A DNA stretch of 64,000 bases from CAYLLD01 sp964425135 (GTDB lineage: Bacteria; Pseudomonadota; Alphaproteobacteria; Rhodobacterales; Rhodobacteraceae), in contig CAYRKW010000002.1 in NCBI GenBank assembly GCA_964425135.1, positions 48,778 through 112,777 of the forward strand, written 5' to 3'. A model generated the notes under the pieces. That model ran no database searches, was not told the origin of the DNA, and was given only the letters and a program-made list of their open reading frames with translations. The number at the start of each line of letters is the position of its first letter. Positions within the stretch are counted from its first letter, which is position 1. Shown piece after piece: positions 1-9,147 of this stretch. Made by a program: the position numbers and the translations under genes.

Positions 1-1004
<1,004 letters not shown>

Positions 1005-1172
1005 GTTCTACACCTGATTTTAGGATGGATTGAGGTCAATTTCGCCGCCCGTATGGCGCAGAAATCCATTGGATGCAAGGGTTTTGTGTACCGATGTATA
1101 CAATGAGCGGTGCTTGCAAATCGGACCCAAGGATGGTTTTTGTCGCAGGGCATGGGCGAGAACAGGGAAACG

Positions 1173-1811
1173 ATGTCGCTTCAGATTGAGCACTATCAAA
1201 GCGGCAGGAATTCTCACGCGGTTCACCGTCCTGTTTCGGTCTCCATGGCTAGGGGACAAGCCTTAATAATTCATGGCCCGAACGGGGTTGGTAAAACAAC
1301 TTTCTTGCGTTCTGTGGTTGGGTTTATGCCGAAGGTTGCGGGGGCGATTACCGTGAACGGTGCTCAGGTCGAGAATTTGCAGGATGTTGCGTGTTATGCG
1401 GGGCATCTGGATTGCGTGAAGTCGCAGCTGACTGTGCGTGAAAATTTGAATTTCTGGGCGCGGCTTTTTGGCGCGGCGGAGGTTGAGGCTGCGCTGGTTG
1501 CGCTCGATCTGGAGCCAATTGAGGATCAGTTGGTAAGTGCTTGTTCTGCTGGACAAAAGAGACGGACAGGGTTGGCACGTATGCTGTTATCCTGGCGGGA
1601 TATCTGGCTGTTGGATGAGCCGACTGTGTCGTTGGATGTGCAGGCCGTGGCGCTGCTGAAGGATGCGATTGAAGCGCATTTGGGTGGCGGGGGGATGGCG
1701 ATTATCTCGACGCATGATACTTCGTTTCTGCAAGACCACGAGAGACTTCTGCTCGAAAAAACCAGAGAAACCAAAGTTGTTGACGACTTTCTTGATGCAG
1801 GTTCGTTTTAG
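1173..1811 (+). CDS. ccmA: Cytochrome c biogenesis ATP-binding protein CcmA
   Basis: ATPase subunit of the CcmAB(CD) transporter-like complex, which releases haem-loaded CcmE during cytochrome c maturation at the inner membrane. The 212-residue product has Walker A GPNGVGKTT (residues 35-43), the ABC signature in the CcmA form SAGQKRR (125-131) and Walker B IWLLDEP (144-150), and it has the usual family length. I chose the ATG at 1173, with AGGGAAACG just upstream and the expected MSLQIE-type start. An in-frame ATG at 1110 would add 21 residues unlike the family. The stop abuts the start of ccmB. Confidence 0.95.
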   Translation: MSLQIEHYQSGRNSHAVHRPVSVSMARGQALIIHGPNGVGKTTFLRSVVGFMPKVAGAITVNGAQVENLQDVACYAGHLDCVKSQLTVRENLNFWARLFGAAEVEAALVALDLEPIEDQLVSACSAGQKRRTGLARMLLSWRDIWLLDEPTVSLDVQAVALLKDAIEAHLGGGGMAIISTHDTSFLQDHERLLLEKTRETKVVDDFLDAGSF

Positions 1812-2468
1812 ATGCTGGCGCTCATCGCTCGCGATATTCGTATTGCACTGCGTACGGGCAGCGGATTTGGGCTGTCGCTGGCGTTTTATCTGATATTCGT
1901 TCTGCTGCTTGCGCTTGGTGTTGGCGGCGATCGTGCGATGCTGGCGCAATCTGCGCCTGCGATCCTTTGGGTGGGCTGCTTGTTGGCAGCGATGCTGTCG
2001 CTCGACCGGATTTTTCAAGCGGATATGGAAGACGGCTCGCTCGACGGGCTTGCACTGGCGCCGATGCCGCTGGCTTCGGTGGTGATTGCGAAGATTGCAG
2101 CGCATTGGCTGACGACGGGGCTGCCGTTGTCGATCCTTGCGCCGTGTCTTGCGGTGCTGCTGAACATGGAGACAGCCGGGTTTGTCTGGCTCTTTGTCGG
2201 GCTGATCGTGGGGACGATGGCGCTGTCGGCCATCGGGACGATTGGCGCGGCTATCACGCTGACGGTGCGGCGTGGCGGGCTTTTACTATCACTTCTGGTG
2301 ATGCCGCTTTATGTGCCAACGCTGATTTTTGGCGTGGTCACAGTGCAGGCAGCACTGGAGGGAGGGGATCCGCTTAATGCGTTCGCACTTTTGGGCGCGG
2401 TGACGCTTTTCTCGCTGGTAATCGCGCCTATATTTTCCGCATGGTCCTTGCGGGTGTCGATGCAATGA
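1812..2468 (+). CDS. ccmB: Haem exporter permease CcmB
   Basis: Inner-membrane partner of CcmA in cytochrome c maturation (system I). The 218-residue product is strongly hydrophobic with about six membrane segments. It starts with the family-typical LIARDIRIALRTGSGF stretch, followed by LAFYLIFVLLLALGVGG, and contains SLDRIFQADMEDGSLDGL in the first cytoplasmic loop, a CcmB hallmark. Its ATG follows the ccmA stop with no spacer, so translation is probably coupled. The family assignment is firm; the number of helices is an estimate from hydrophobicity. Confidence 0.95.
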   Translation: MLALIARDIRIALRTGSGFGLSLAFYLIFVLLLALGVGGDRAMLAQSAPAILWVGCLLAAMLSLDRIFQADMEDGSLDGLALAPMPLASVVIAKIAAHWLTTGLPLSILAPCLAVLLNMETAGFVWLFVGLIVGTMALSAIGTIGAAITLTVRRGGLLLSLLVMPLYVPTLIFGVVTVQAALEGGDPLNAFALLGAVTLFSLVIAPIFSAWSLRVSMQ

Positions 2469-2537
2469 CGGCCTCATCAAGCGCTCGTGAAACAAGGTGC
2501 GATTGCGCCGCCCAATCTGATTGACTAGGGAGAGCTC

Positions 2538-3266
2538 ATGTCGCTCTGGAGCTATGCAAATCCGGCCAAATTTATGGCATTTACCGCACGTCTGATGACG
2601 CCGCTGTGGGTGCTAACGCTTGCGGCGATGGGGATTGGGTTGATCTGGGGCTTTTTCTTTACGCCCGATGATTACAAGCAAGGCTCAACCGCGAAGCTGC
2701 TTTACATCCACGTACCTTCTGCACTTATGGCGATCAATGCCTGGGCGATGATGTTGGTCGCCTCGCTGATCTGGCTCATCCGGCGGCATCACGTCTCGGC
2801 GTTGGCGGCCAAGGCGGCGGCGCCTGTGGGGGCTGTGATGACGGTGATTGCGCTGGCGACGGGCGCGATTTGGGGGCAACCGATGTGGGGGACGTGGTGG
2901 GCCTGGGATCCACGGCTGACGAGTTTTCTGATCCTGTTTGTCTTCTACATTGGGTATATCGCGCTTTGGGATGCGATTGAGGAGCCGGACCGGGCGGCTG
3001 ATCTGACGTCGATCTTGTGCATGGTCGGGTCGATCTTCGCGTTTATGTCCCGTTATGCGGTGAATTTCTGGTCGCAGGGGCTGCATCAAGGGGCGTCGCT
3101 CAGCCTTGATAAGGAAGAGAACGTGCATGATGTGTTTTATGTCCCGCTCTTGTTCGCAATAGCTGGATTTGTGCTGTTGTTCCTTGTTTTGGTGTTGATG
3201 CGCACGCGCACAGAAGTGCGCAAGCGGCGCATCCGCGCCATTGAAGAGGAGCTGGCGCATGCCTGA
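2538..3266 (+). CDS. ccmC: Haem lyase-type membrane protein CcmC
   Basis: CcmC presents haem to the chaperone CcmE on the periplasmic side. The 242-residue product has six predicted membrane helices and the tryptophan-rich haem-handling motif WGTWWAWDPR (about residues 117-126). His58 (YIHVPSA) and His183 (GLHQGAS) sit in the positions of the family's conserved haem-ligand histidines. A 69-base gap separates it from ccmB, and the start has GGGAGAGCTC upstream. It overlaps ccmD by 8 bases. Confidence 0.96.
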   Translation: MSLWSYANPAKFMAFTARLMTPLWVLTLAAMGIGLIWGFFFTPDDYKQGSTAKLLYIHVPSALMAINAWAMMLVASLIWLIRRHHVSALAAKAAAPVGAVMTVIALATGAIWGQPMWGTWWAWDPRLTSFLILFVFYIGYIALWDAIEEPDRAADLTSILCMVGSIFAFMSRYAVNFWSQGLHQGASLSLDKEENVHDVFYVPLLFAIAGFVLLFLVLVLMRTRTEVRKRRIRAIEEELAHA

Positions 3267-3417
3267 TCTGGGAAAATATGCAGGCACGGTTTTGAGCGCC
3301 TATGGCGTGACGCTTGCATTGCTGACGCTGTTGATCGCAGTGACGGTCTGGCGCAGCAGGCAGGTCAAGGCGCGGTTGCGGGCGCTTGAGGCTCAGCGGG
3401 CGGACCGACATGGGTAA
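3259..3417 (+). CDS. ccmD: Haem exporter small subunit CcmD
   Basis: A 52-residue protein with one membrane span (about residues 12-31), a short N-terminus (MPDLGKYAGTVLSAYG) and an arginine/lysine-rich cytoplasmic tail (WRSRQVKARLRALEAQRADR). This is the standard CcmD layout. In other bacteria CcmD stabilises CcmE within the CcmABC complex. It overlaps ccmC by 8 bases and ccmG by 8 bases, so all three are likely translated together. Identification rests on size, topology and position. Confidence 0.93.
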   Translation: MPDLGKYAGTVLSAYGVTLALLTLLIAVTVWRSRQVKARLRALEAQRADRHG

Positions 3418-3952
3418 GGTCAAACTTGCTGTTGTCTTCCCGGTTTTGTTGTTCATTTTGATGGGGTTGATGTTTGCCGTCTGGCTGGCCCGAGAAAATC
3501 CAGAAGAATTGCCATCTGTCTTCATTGATCAACCGGTGCCGGCGCTGCCCGAAGAAACGATTGAGGGCTATGCGGGGTATGATCCGGCGCTCTTGGCGGG
3601 CGAGGGGTATAAGCTGGTGAACTTTTGGGCCAGCTGGTGCCCGCCGTGCCGCGCCGAGCATCCGAACCTGATGGAGCTTGCTCAAGGTGGTATGGTGATT
3701 ATCGGGGTCAACAAGGAAGACAGGCCGGAGAATGCGGCTGCGTTTCTGAGCGAGTTGGGCAATCCCTATGCAGGTATCGCGGTTGATCCACGCGGGCGAT
3801 ATGGTGTGGATTGGGGGGTGTACGGACTGCCGGAGACCTTTCTTGTGGATGGCGATGGGCGCATTCGTCACCGCTACCCCGGAGCGATTACAGAGCGTGT
3901 TTGGCGTGAGCGGTTTATGCCGATTATTCAATCGCTTGAGGCGGAGAGGTAA
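3410..3952 (+). CDS. ccmG: Thiol:disulfide interchange protein CcmG/DsbE
   Basis: Membrane-anchored periplasmic thioredoxin-like reductant that keeps apocytochrome c (or CcmH) thiols reduced. From the ATG at 3410 it is 180 residues. A signal anchor covers residues 5-25, the redox motif WCPPC has Cys77 and Cys80, and the cis-proline loop reads GLPETF. An in-frame start at 3386 would lie deep inside ccmD and add eight residues without support. It is the last gene of the ccm operon and a strong hairpin terminator follows. ccmE, ccmF and ccmH are not in the window. Confidence 0.95.
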   Translation: MGKVKLAVVFPVLLFILMGLMFAVWLARENPEELPSVFIDQPVPALPEETIEGYAGYDPALLAGEGYKLVNFWASWCPPCRAEHPNLMELAQGGMVIIGVNKEDRPENAAAFLSELGNPYAGIAVDPRGRYGVDWGVYGLPETFLVDGDGRIRHRYPGAITERVWRERFMPIIQSLEAER

Positions 3953-3965
3953 TGTCAGTCAAGCG

Positions 3966-3994
3966 GTGACTGGTCTGACGACCAGTCGCGTTTT
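3966..3994 (+). terminator. Rho-independent terminator of the ccm operon
   Basis: A 10-bp stem (GTGACTGGTC with GACCAGTCGC, one T-G wobble) closes a TGAC loop and is followed by GTTTT. It lies 14 bases after the ccmG stop, where the operon should end. Confidence 0.8.
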
Positions 3995-4034
3995 AAAGGT
4001 GATCTGAGTATTTACTGGAAAGATGAAGCCGGTC

Positions 4035-4060
4035 AAAAACGCCGCCATTATGAGGCGGCG
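4035..4060 (-). terminator. Rho-independent terminator of the dodecin gene
   Basis: A perfect 7-bp GC stem (CGCCGCC / GGCGGCG) with a 7-base loop is followed on the minus strand by TTTTT, 27 bases past the dodecin stop. Together with the ccm terminator it insulates the two convergent units. Confidence 0.8.
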
Positions 4061-4086
4061 CTTGACGGTATTGGCCTGGACGCGGG

Positions 4087-4287
4087 TTATTTCACCTTGA
4101 ACGAGACTTTCAGGCTCACGCGGTAGCCAGTGACTTCGCCGTCTTTGACGACGGCGGATTGGTCTTTGACCCAGACCGAAGTGATGTCATCGATGCTTTT
4201 TGAGGCTTTTTTGACGGCTGTTGCGGTGGCGTCTTCCCAGCTTTTGGAAGATTCGGCCATTAGTTCGACGACTTTTACGACGCTCAT
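4087..4287 (-). CDS. Dodecin family flavin-binding protein
   Basis: Dodecins are small proteins that assemble into hollow dodecamers and store or buffer flavins (or coenzyme A). The 66-residue product matches the family over its full length, with the start VVKVVELMAESSKSWEDA, the middle region SIDDITSVWVKDQSAVV and the strand pattern GYRVSLKVSFKV. It ends in a strong terminator and has 35 bases between it and the histidine kinase gene upstream, so it may be the last cistron of that unit or have its own promoter. Confidence 0.9.
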   Translation of the reverse strand: MSVVKVVELMAESSKSWEDATATAVKKASKSIDDITSVWVKDQSAVVKDGEVTGYRVSLKVSFKVK

Positions 4288-4322
4288 GAGATTTGCTCCC
4301 TGTTTGGTTCAGCTTGAGAGGT

Positions 4323-5765
4323 TTATGTATGGGTTGGTTTTGCTGACTGCAAGTTTGCCGCAGGGTGACGCGCAATCACGGATTTGGGAGTTGCGGTCAG
4401 ACTGAAGATTGCGCGCAGGCCCGGGTCGCCATCGCCAAGCTCGATCTCACCGCCGTGCATGTGGGCAACGGCACGCACGAGCGAGAGGCCCAGGCCGGAG
4501 CCTTCGGTGGCGCGGCTACCATCGTCGAGGCGGACAAAGCGGTCGGTTGCGCGTGCGCGATCATCTTGGGCGATGCCGGGGCCGTTGTCGGCAATCTGGA
4601 CCATGGCCATATCACCTTTGGCGAAGGTTTCGATGCAGATCTGGCCGGTCTGTGCGGGCGAGAATTTGATGGCGTTATCGATCAAGTTCGCGATGGCCTG
4701 AGCCAGCAATTGCGGCTCGCCTTGGATCGGTGCTGGATTGAGATTGTATTCTAGGGTCACGCCTTTGTCTTCGGCCACTGGTTGATAAAGCTCGGCGGCA
4801 TCGCGGGTCAGCGTAGCCAGATCAATCGCGCGCCATGTATCGCCTGCCACGCCTGCCTCGGCGCGGGCGATTTTCAGCAGATTGTCGAGGATGAGCACGG
4901 TCGCATCGATTTCTTCGAGGGCGGTGCCCATTGCGTCTTGTGCTTCATCGCCGTCACTGGATTGGGACAGAGCCAGATCGAGTTTGGCGCGCAGCCGTGT
5001 GAGGGGCCGGCGAACGTCGTGGCTGATGCTGTCGGTGGCCAGGCGCATGCCCGACATCAGGCCTTCGATCCGGTCGAGCATAGCGTTGAAGCTGGTGGAG
5101 AGGCGGTCGAACTCGTCGCCTGATCCGGCGAGCGGCAGGCGGCTGTCGAAATTGCCAGAGGCGATATTCTCGCCTGCGTGGGCGACGGTATCGACGCGTT
5201 TGAGCACCCGGCGCGACAGAACGAGGCCAGTGATGAGCCCGACAAAGGCAGTGGCCAGCGCGATCCAAGCGCTGGCGTCGAGAAAGAGGGTGCGAAAGCG
5301 CATTTGCGCTTCGGTATCGCGGCCCACCAGTAGGCGATATCCGCCGCGTAGCTGGAAAGTGCGGCCCATGGCCTGACGCGGGGCGCGGCGGGCTTGGTCG
5401 GCGCGCTCAATCGGGAATTCGAACCATTCGTCGGTGGGCGCATCCTTGGGCCATTGCGTGAGATTTCCGGCGATATGTTCAAAATTCGCGTCCGTGAGAA
5501 GATAAATCTCTTCGCGGCGGGATTCCTGACGGGAGGTCGCCTCGATCACCCGCACCAGACGATTGAGACCGCCTGCGCGGTATTGATCGGACAAGCGGCC
5601 CAGTTCGGCCACGATGGTTTGGCGTGTTTGCCGGTCGATCACACCAACTGTGGATTGATAGACGAGGACAAACCCAAGGCCGACGGTTGCGCCAAAAACC
5701 ATCAGATAGATCGCTGCGAGGCGAAAGGCGCTGGTGCGCCAGATGGCGGGCGATAGCAGTCTCAT
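4323..5765 (-). CDS. Sensor histidine kinase (HAMP, HisKA, HATPase)
   Basis: A membrane histidine kinase of 480 residues. Membrane segments lie at about 13-37 and 164-184 and flank a periplasmic sensor of roughly 125 residues. A HAMP linker (about 185-238) follows, then the phosphoacceptor H249 in the H-box SISHDVRRPLTRLR. The ATP-binding domain has the N box LIDNAIKF (361-368), G1 DNGPGI (393-398) and G2 GSGLGL (422-427). The start codon overlaps the response regulator stop as ATGA, so the pair is translationally coupled. The divergent degP-type gene suggests an envelope-stress role like that of CpxA, which is inferred from position. Confidence 0.93.
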   Translation of the reverse strand: MRLLSPAIWRTSAFRLAAIYLMVFGATVGLGFVLVYQSTVGVIDRQTRQTIVAELGRLSDQYRAGGLNRLVRVIEATSRQESRREEIYLLTDANFEHIAGNLTQWPKDAPTDEWFEFPIERADQARRAPRQAMGRTFQLRGGYRLLVGRDTEAQMRFRTLFLDASAWIALATAFVGLITGLVLSRRVLKRVDTVAHAGENIASGNFDSRLPLAGSGDEFDRLSTSFNAMLDRIEGLMSGMRLATDSISHDVRRPLTRLRAKLDLALSQSSDGDEAQDAMGTALEEIDATVLILDNLLKIARAEAGVAGDTWRAIDLATLTRDAAELYQPVAEDKGVTLEYNLNPAPIQGEPQLLAQAIANLIDNAIKFSPAQTGQICIETFAKGDMAMVQIADNGPGIAQDDRARATDRFVRLDDGSRATEGSGLGLSLVRAVAHMHGGEIELGDGDPGLRAIFSLTATPKSVIARHPAANLQSAKPTHT

Positions 5766-6442
5766 TCAGGCGCTTTGAGCATATAGCCTGCACCGCGGAT
5801 GGTGTGCAGCAGGCTAATCTCATGGCCTTTGTCGATCTTCTGGCGCAGGCGGCTCATATGCACATCGATCACATTGGTTTGCGGGTCAAAATTGTAATCC
5901 CAAACCCCCTCGAGCAGCATGGTGCGGGTGATCACGCGGCCTGCGCGGCGCATCATATATTCGAGGATTTTGTACTCGCGCGGCTGCAACTCGATATCCG
6001 CGCCGCTGCGATGGGCGGTGCGCGACAGGACATCCAAGGTCAGATCGCCAACGCTCAGGGTCGTTTCGGTTGTATCCTGGGGCGCGGCGCGGCGCGAGAG
6101 CGCTTCGATGCGGGCGCGCAATTCGGAAAAGGCGAAGGGTTTGGTGAGATAATCATCGCCGCCTGCCTCCAGCCCTTTGACGCGGTCATCGACCTGGCTG
6201 AGCGCCGAGAGCACAAGCACGGGCGTTGTGCGATTTTCGGCGCGCAGGGTGCGCACGACCGAGAGCCCGTCCATGTTTGGCAGCATGCGGTCCATGACGA
6301 TGACGTCATATTCATTGGCCAGCGCGCAAGAGAGCGCATCTGGGCCGGTGTGGGCAAGATCAACCGTGTGGCCAGCCTCGCTCAGCCCATCTGAAAGATA
6401 GTTTGCGGTGGCTTTGTCATCTTCAACAACGAGCAGGCGCAT
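5762..6442 (-). CDS. OmpR/PhoB-family response regulator
   Basis: A 226-residue response regulator. The receiver domain (1-115) has acidic residues VVEDD (5-9), phospho-acceptor Asp51 in VIVMDRMLP, and Lys101 in YLTKPF. The winged-helix DNA-binding domain (about 128-224) has LQPREYKILEYMMRRAG and the recognition segment NVIDVHMSRLRQKID. I chose the ATG at 6442 (MRLLVVEDD). The frame is open 27 codons further upstream, but that stretch has no receiver homology. It is coupled to the kinase gene by a 4-base overlap and likely acts on the shared intergenic region with the protease gene. Confidence 0.95.
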   Translation of the reverse strand: MRLLVVEDDKATANYLSDGLSEAGHTVDLAHTGPDALSCALANEYDVIVMDRMLPNMDGLSVVRTLRAENRTTPVLVLSALSQVDDRVKGLEAGGDDYLTKPFAFSELRARIEALSRRAAPQDTTETTLSVGDLTLDVLSRTAHRSGADIELQPREYKILEYMMRRAGRVITRTMLLEGVWDYNFDPQTNVIDVHMSRLRQKIDKGHEISLLHTIRGAGYMLKAPE

Positions 6443-6606
6443 TGCGGTCCTTTTGGCGAATTCCTTGGCCTTATGTGGCATGCAAGGGACGTTTTTCGCA
6501 AGATTTCCGGTCAACATGAACAAAGTTTAATCCACGCCTCATGTGGGTTTCATGATGGGCTGCCATCTAGGCTGGGAGATCGAATAGCAATATGGAGGTA
6601 TCCTTG
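6443..6606. promoter_or_regulatory. Divergent control region between response regulator and protease genes
   Basis: 164 bases separate the two starts, so both promoters must lie here. Two near-identical heptamers occur in direct orientation, GTTTAAT (6525-6531) and GTTTCAT (6547-6553). They start 22 bases apart, about two helical turns, an arrangement compatible with OmpR-family binding. GTTTTTC (6491-6497) is a looser third copy. This is a weak pattern and no binding site is proven. The protease ribosome site GGAGG lies at 6594-6598. Confidence 0.35.
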
Positions 6607-8049
6607 ATGAGGATGTTGAGCCGTAAATCCCTCGTCGTGGCAGCGGCGCTGATGGCAATGCCGTTGTCACACCCTTTCACTGCGACCCCTGCCTTTGCGC
6701 AGCTGGTCAATCTGCCCAGTTTTGCACCTTTGGTTAAGGAGGTTGGTCCGGCTGTTGTGACGGTCGTGGTCTCGGGCGAGACCGGTGGGCCGAGCGCAGG
6801 CGAGATGCGCGAGTTTGAAGAGTTTATGGAACGGTTTCGCGACTTCATGCCGAACCTGCCCGATATTGCGCCAAATCAGCGCGGCCCGCGGGGCGAGCGG
6901 CGTGCGCAAGGCATGGGGTCGGGTTTCATTGTTGACGCGGACGGGATCATCGTCACCAACAATCACGTGGTCGAAAACGCCAATGAGATCACAGTTGTGA
7001 TGGATGACGGGACCGAGCTTGAGGCGGAGTTGATCGGTCGCGATACGAAGATTGATATCGCGGTTCTGAAGGTCGATGCTGCCCGCGATTTGCCCACTGT
7101 GGAGTGGGGCGCGTCCGAAAACCTTGAAGTGGGTGATTGGGCGCTGGCGATTGGCAATCCGCTGGGGCTTGATGGCACGGTGACGGCGGGGATTATCTCG
7201 TCGCTGGGACGTGATATCAACTCGGGTCCCTATGACGCCTATATCCAGGTGGACGCTGCGATCAACAGAGGCAACTCGGGTGGGCCGCTGTTTGACGTCA
7301 ACGGCAAGGTGATCGGTGTGAATACCGCGATTATTTCGCCATCGGGCGGCAATGTCGGCCTTGGGTTTGCGATCCCTGCGAGTCAGGCGATTGAGATCGT
7401 TGAAGATCTTTTGGACGATGGCGTGGTTGAACGGGGATGGATTGGCGTCGCCATTCAAAGCGTGACCGAAGATGTCGCCGAAAGCCTCGGTCTGAGTGCG
7501 GCAGGCGGTGCGCTTGTTGCGGATGTGACGCCGGACAGTCCGGCTGACGCTGCCGGGTTGCGCGCAGGCGATGTGATCCTGTCGTTTGGCGACACCGCGA
7601 TAAACGACCTGCGGGATCTGACCAACAGCGTGGCCCGTTGGGATGTCGGCGCTGATGCGCCGATGCTGATCTGGCGCGATGGCGCGGAGCAGGAGATCGG
7701 GATCGTGCCTGCCATGATGGAGGCCGCGTCGCTTGATGTGCGTGGCCAGAGCGCGCCTGCCGATGAGGTCATGCCAGCGATGACAGATGTGCCTGAGCTT
7801 GGCTTTGAGCTTCGCTCGGACGGCGGCGAGGTGGTCATTGCGGATGTATCGAGCGGTGAAGCGGCAGCAGATAGCGGTCTGGAACAGGGCGATGTGATCA
7901 TCGCGATGAACCAGACGACCATAGATGATCCTGCGCATGTCACCAAGATGGTAGCGGATGCTATTGAGGCAGATCGCAAGAACGTGCTGCTGCTGATCGA
8001 ACGCGATGGAGAGCGGCGGTTTGTAACGCTGGAGTTGTCTTCGGCGTAG
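6607..8049 (+). CDS. Do-like periplasmic serine protease (DegP/HtrA family)
   Basis: Periplasmic protease and chaperone that degrades misfolded envelope proteins. From the ATG at 6607 (GGAGG eight bases upstream) it has 480 residues. A signal peptide ends at AFA (residues 29-31). The catalytic triad is His120 (TNNHVV), Asp150 (KIDIAVLKV) and Ser224 (GNSGGPL). PDZ1 spans about 270-350 and PDZ2 about 395-478. The alternative ATG at 6592 would place the ribosome site inside the gene. It is divergent from the two-component system, which probably regulates it. Whether it matches DegP, DegQ or MucD more closely cannot be judged here. Confidence 0.95.
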   Translation: MRMLSRKSLVVAAALMAMPLSHPFTATPAFAQLVNLPSFAPLVKEVGPAVVTVVVSGETGGPSAGEMREFEEFMERFRDFMPNLPDIAPNQRGPRGERRAQGMGSGFIVDADGIIVTNNHVVENANEITVVMDDGTELEAELIGRDTKIDIAVLKVDAARDLPTVEWGASENLEVGDWALAIGNPLGLDGTVTAGIISSLGRDINSGPYDAYIQVDAAINRGNSGGPLFDVNGKVIGVNTAIISPSGGNVGLGFAIPASQAIEIVEDLLDDGVVERGWIGVAIQSVTEDVAESLGLSAAGGALVADVTPDSPADAAGLRAGDVILSFGDTAINDLRDLTNSVARWDVGADAPMLIWRDGAEQEIGIVPAMMEAASLDVRGQSAPADEVMPAMTDVPELGFELRSDGGEVVIADVSSGEAAADSGLEQGDVIIAMNQTTIDDPAHVTKMVADAIEADRKNVLLLIERDGERRFVTLELSSA

Positions 8050-8123
8050 GGTAGTGCGCCCTGACCCCTTGGGCGTGCTGACTTGAGAGAGCGTAGCGAG
8101 TATTCCCCTTATGTCCCGACTTG

Positions 8124-8152
8124 CCCGAGTGATGAGTATTGCATCGCTCGGG
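8124..8152. repeat. Hairpin abutting the first assembly gap
   Basis: CCCGAGTGATG (8124-8134) and CATCGCTCGGG (8142-8152) form an 11-bp stem with one G-T wobble around a 7-base loop. The sequence just before it (GAGCGTAGCGAG, 8088-8099) is also inverted-repeat-like. The second arm ends exactly at the first N, so a palindromic and possibly multicopy element may have stopped the assembly. There is no T run, so it is not a classic terminator. Confidence 0.6.
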
Positions 8153-8252
8153 NNNNNNNNNNNNNNNNNNNNNNNNNNNNNNNNNNNNNNNNNNNNNNNN
8201 NNNNNNNNNNNNNNNNNNNNNNNNNNNNNNNNNNNNNNNNNNNNNNNNNNNN
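8153..8252. other. Assembly gap of 100 N
   Basis: Exactly 100 N, the usual placeholder for a gap of unknown size. It removes the 3' end of the Sua5 gene (perhaps 40-50 codons, judging by family length) and any sequence between that gene and the protease gene. Confidence 0.98.
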
Positions 8253-9070
8253 GCGGCTTCGAGCAGATCTTTTGATGGGGATAGGTCTAGGCCTTTGAAC
8301 GCCTCCGGCACGTTGCCGAAGGCTAGGTATAGCTCAGATCCGCGCGGTGCGCCCGCGTTCAGGCGCAGTTTACTTTGCGGGGCGTAGTGGGAGGTCAGCT
8401 GGCCCGGTGCGTTGATGTCGCCGGAGTGGCGGGTCAGTTTTTGGCCAATATGCGCCTCGATTGTCTCGACGGGCAAGCCGCCGGGGCGCAGGAGGCAGGG
8501 GCGGTCGTTTTGCAGGCCGATGATGGTGCTTTCCAAGCCGACAGTGCAGTGGCCGCCGGTCAGGATTGCGTCGATCCTCTGCCCCAGCCCTTGGGCGACA
8601 TGTTCGGCGGTTGTTGCGCTGATGCGGCCTGAGGGATTGGCGGATGGGGCGGCGATGGGGGTGCCGGCGGCGTCGATGAGTTGCCTTGCGAGGAGAGCGT
8701 CGGGGACGCGCAGGGCGATGGTTGGCAGTCCAGCGGTGACGAGCGGCGCGATGGGTGCGCCGGGTTTGAGCGGTGTCACAAGGGTCAGAGGGCCGGGCCA
8801 GAATGCCTGCGCAAGCGACCCCAGAACCGGAGGGATATCCGCGATTTTTGCAGCGGCCGCAGCGCTTGCAAGATGCACGATCAGCGGATTGAAGCTGGGG
8901 CGGCCCTTGGCCTCAAAAATCCGTGCAACGGCCCGGTCATTGTTTGCATCTGCGCCAAGCCCGAACACGGTTTCGGTTGGGAAGGCCACAAGGCCGCCGT
9001 CTTGGATGATCCGGCCCGCATGTTCGATCCCCGCTTTATCGGGTGCGATCATTTGAGCAGAAGATGCCAT
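8253..9070 (-). CDS. Threonylcarbamoyl-AMP synthase, Sua5 type (3' end lost in gap)
   Basis: Makes threonylcarbamoyl-AMP from threonine, bicarbonate and ATP for the t6A37 modification of ANN-decoding tRNAs. The visible 272 residues hold the YrdC domain, with FPTETVFGLG, KGRPSFNPLIVH and PSANPSGRIS. The linker GQLTSHYAPQ then opens the Sua5-specific C-terminal domain, so the long (Sua5) rather than the short (TsaC) form is present. The C-terminal domain is cut by the gap. The start at 9070 (MASSAQM) is my choice; the frame stays open upstream to 9133, close to the divergent dehydrogenase gene. Confidence 0.9.
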
Positions 9071-9147
9071 TGACGTTGCGCTTATCTTGAGAGTTTCTGC
9101 ATATGGGTTATGTTCCTTTTGAGCAAAGAGCAAGGAGTTGCCCGCCT

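Noticed and set aside
6667..7938. 423-codon minus-strand frame opposite the protease gene
   Set aside because: Arg/His/Ile-rich antisense shadow of the degP-type gene in high-GC DNA.
7961..9133. A 390-codon frame running through the first N-gap
   Set aside because: Residues past the gap on the 7961-8152 side are not Sua5-like; the frame only stays open because N bases carry no stop.
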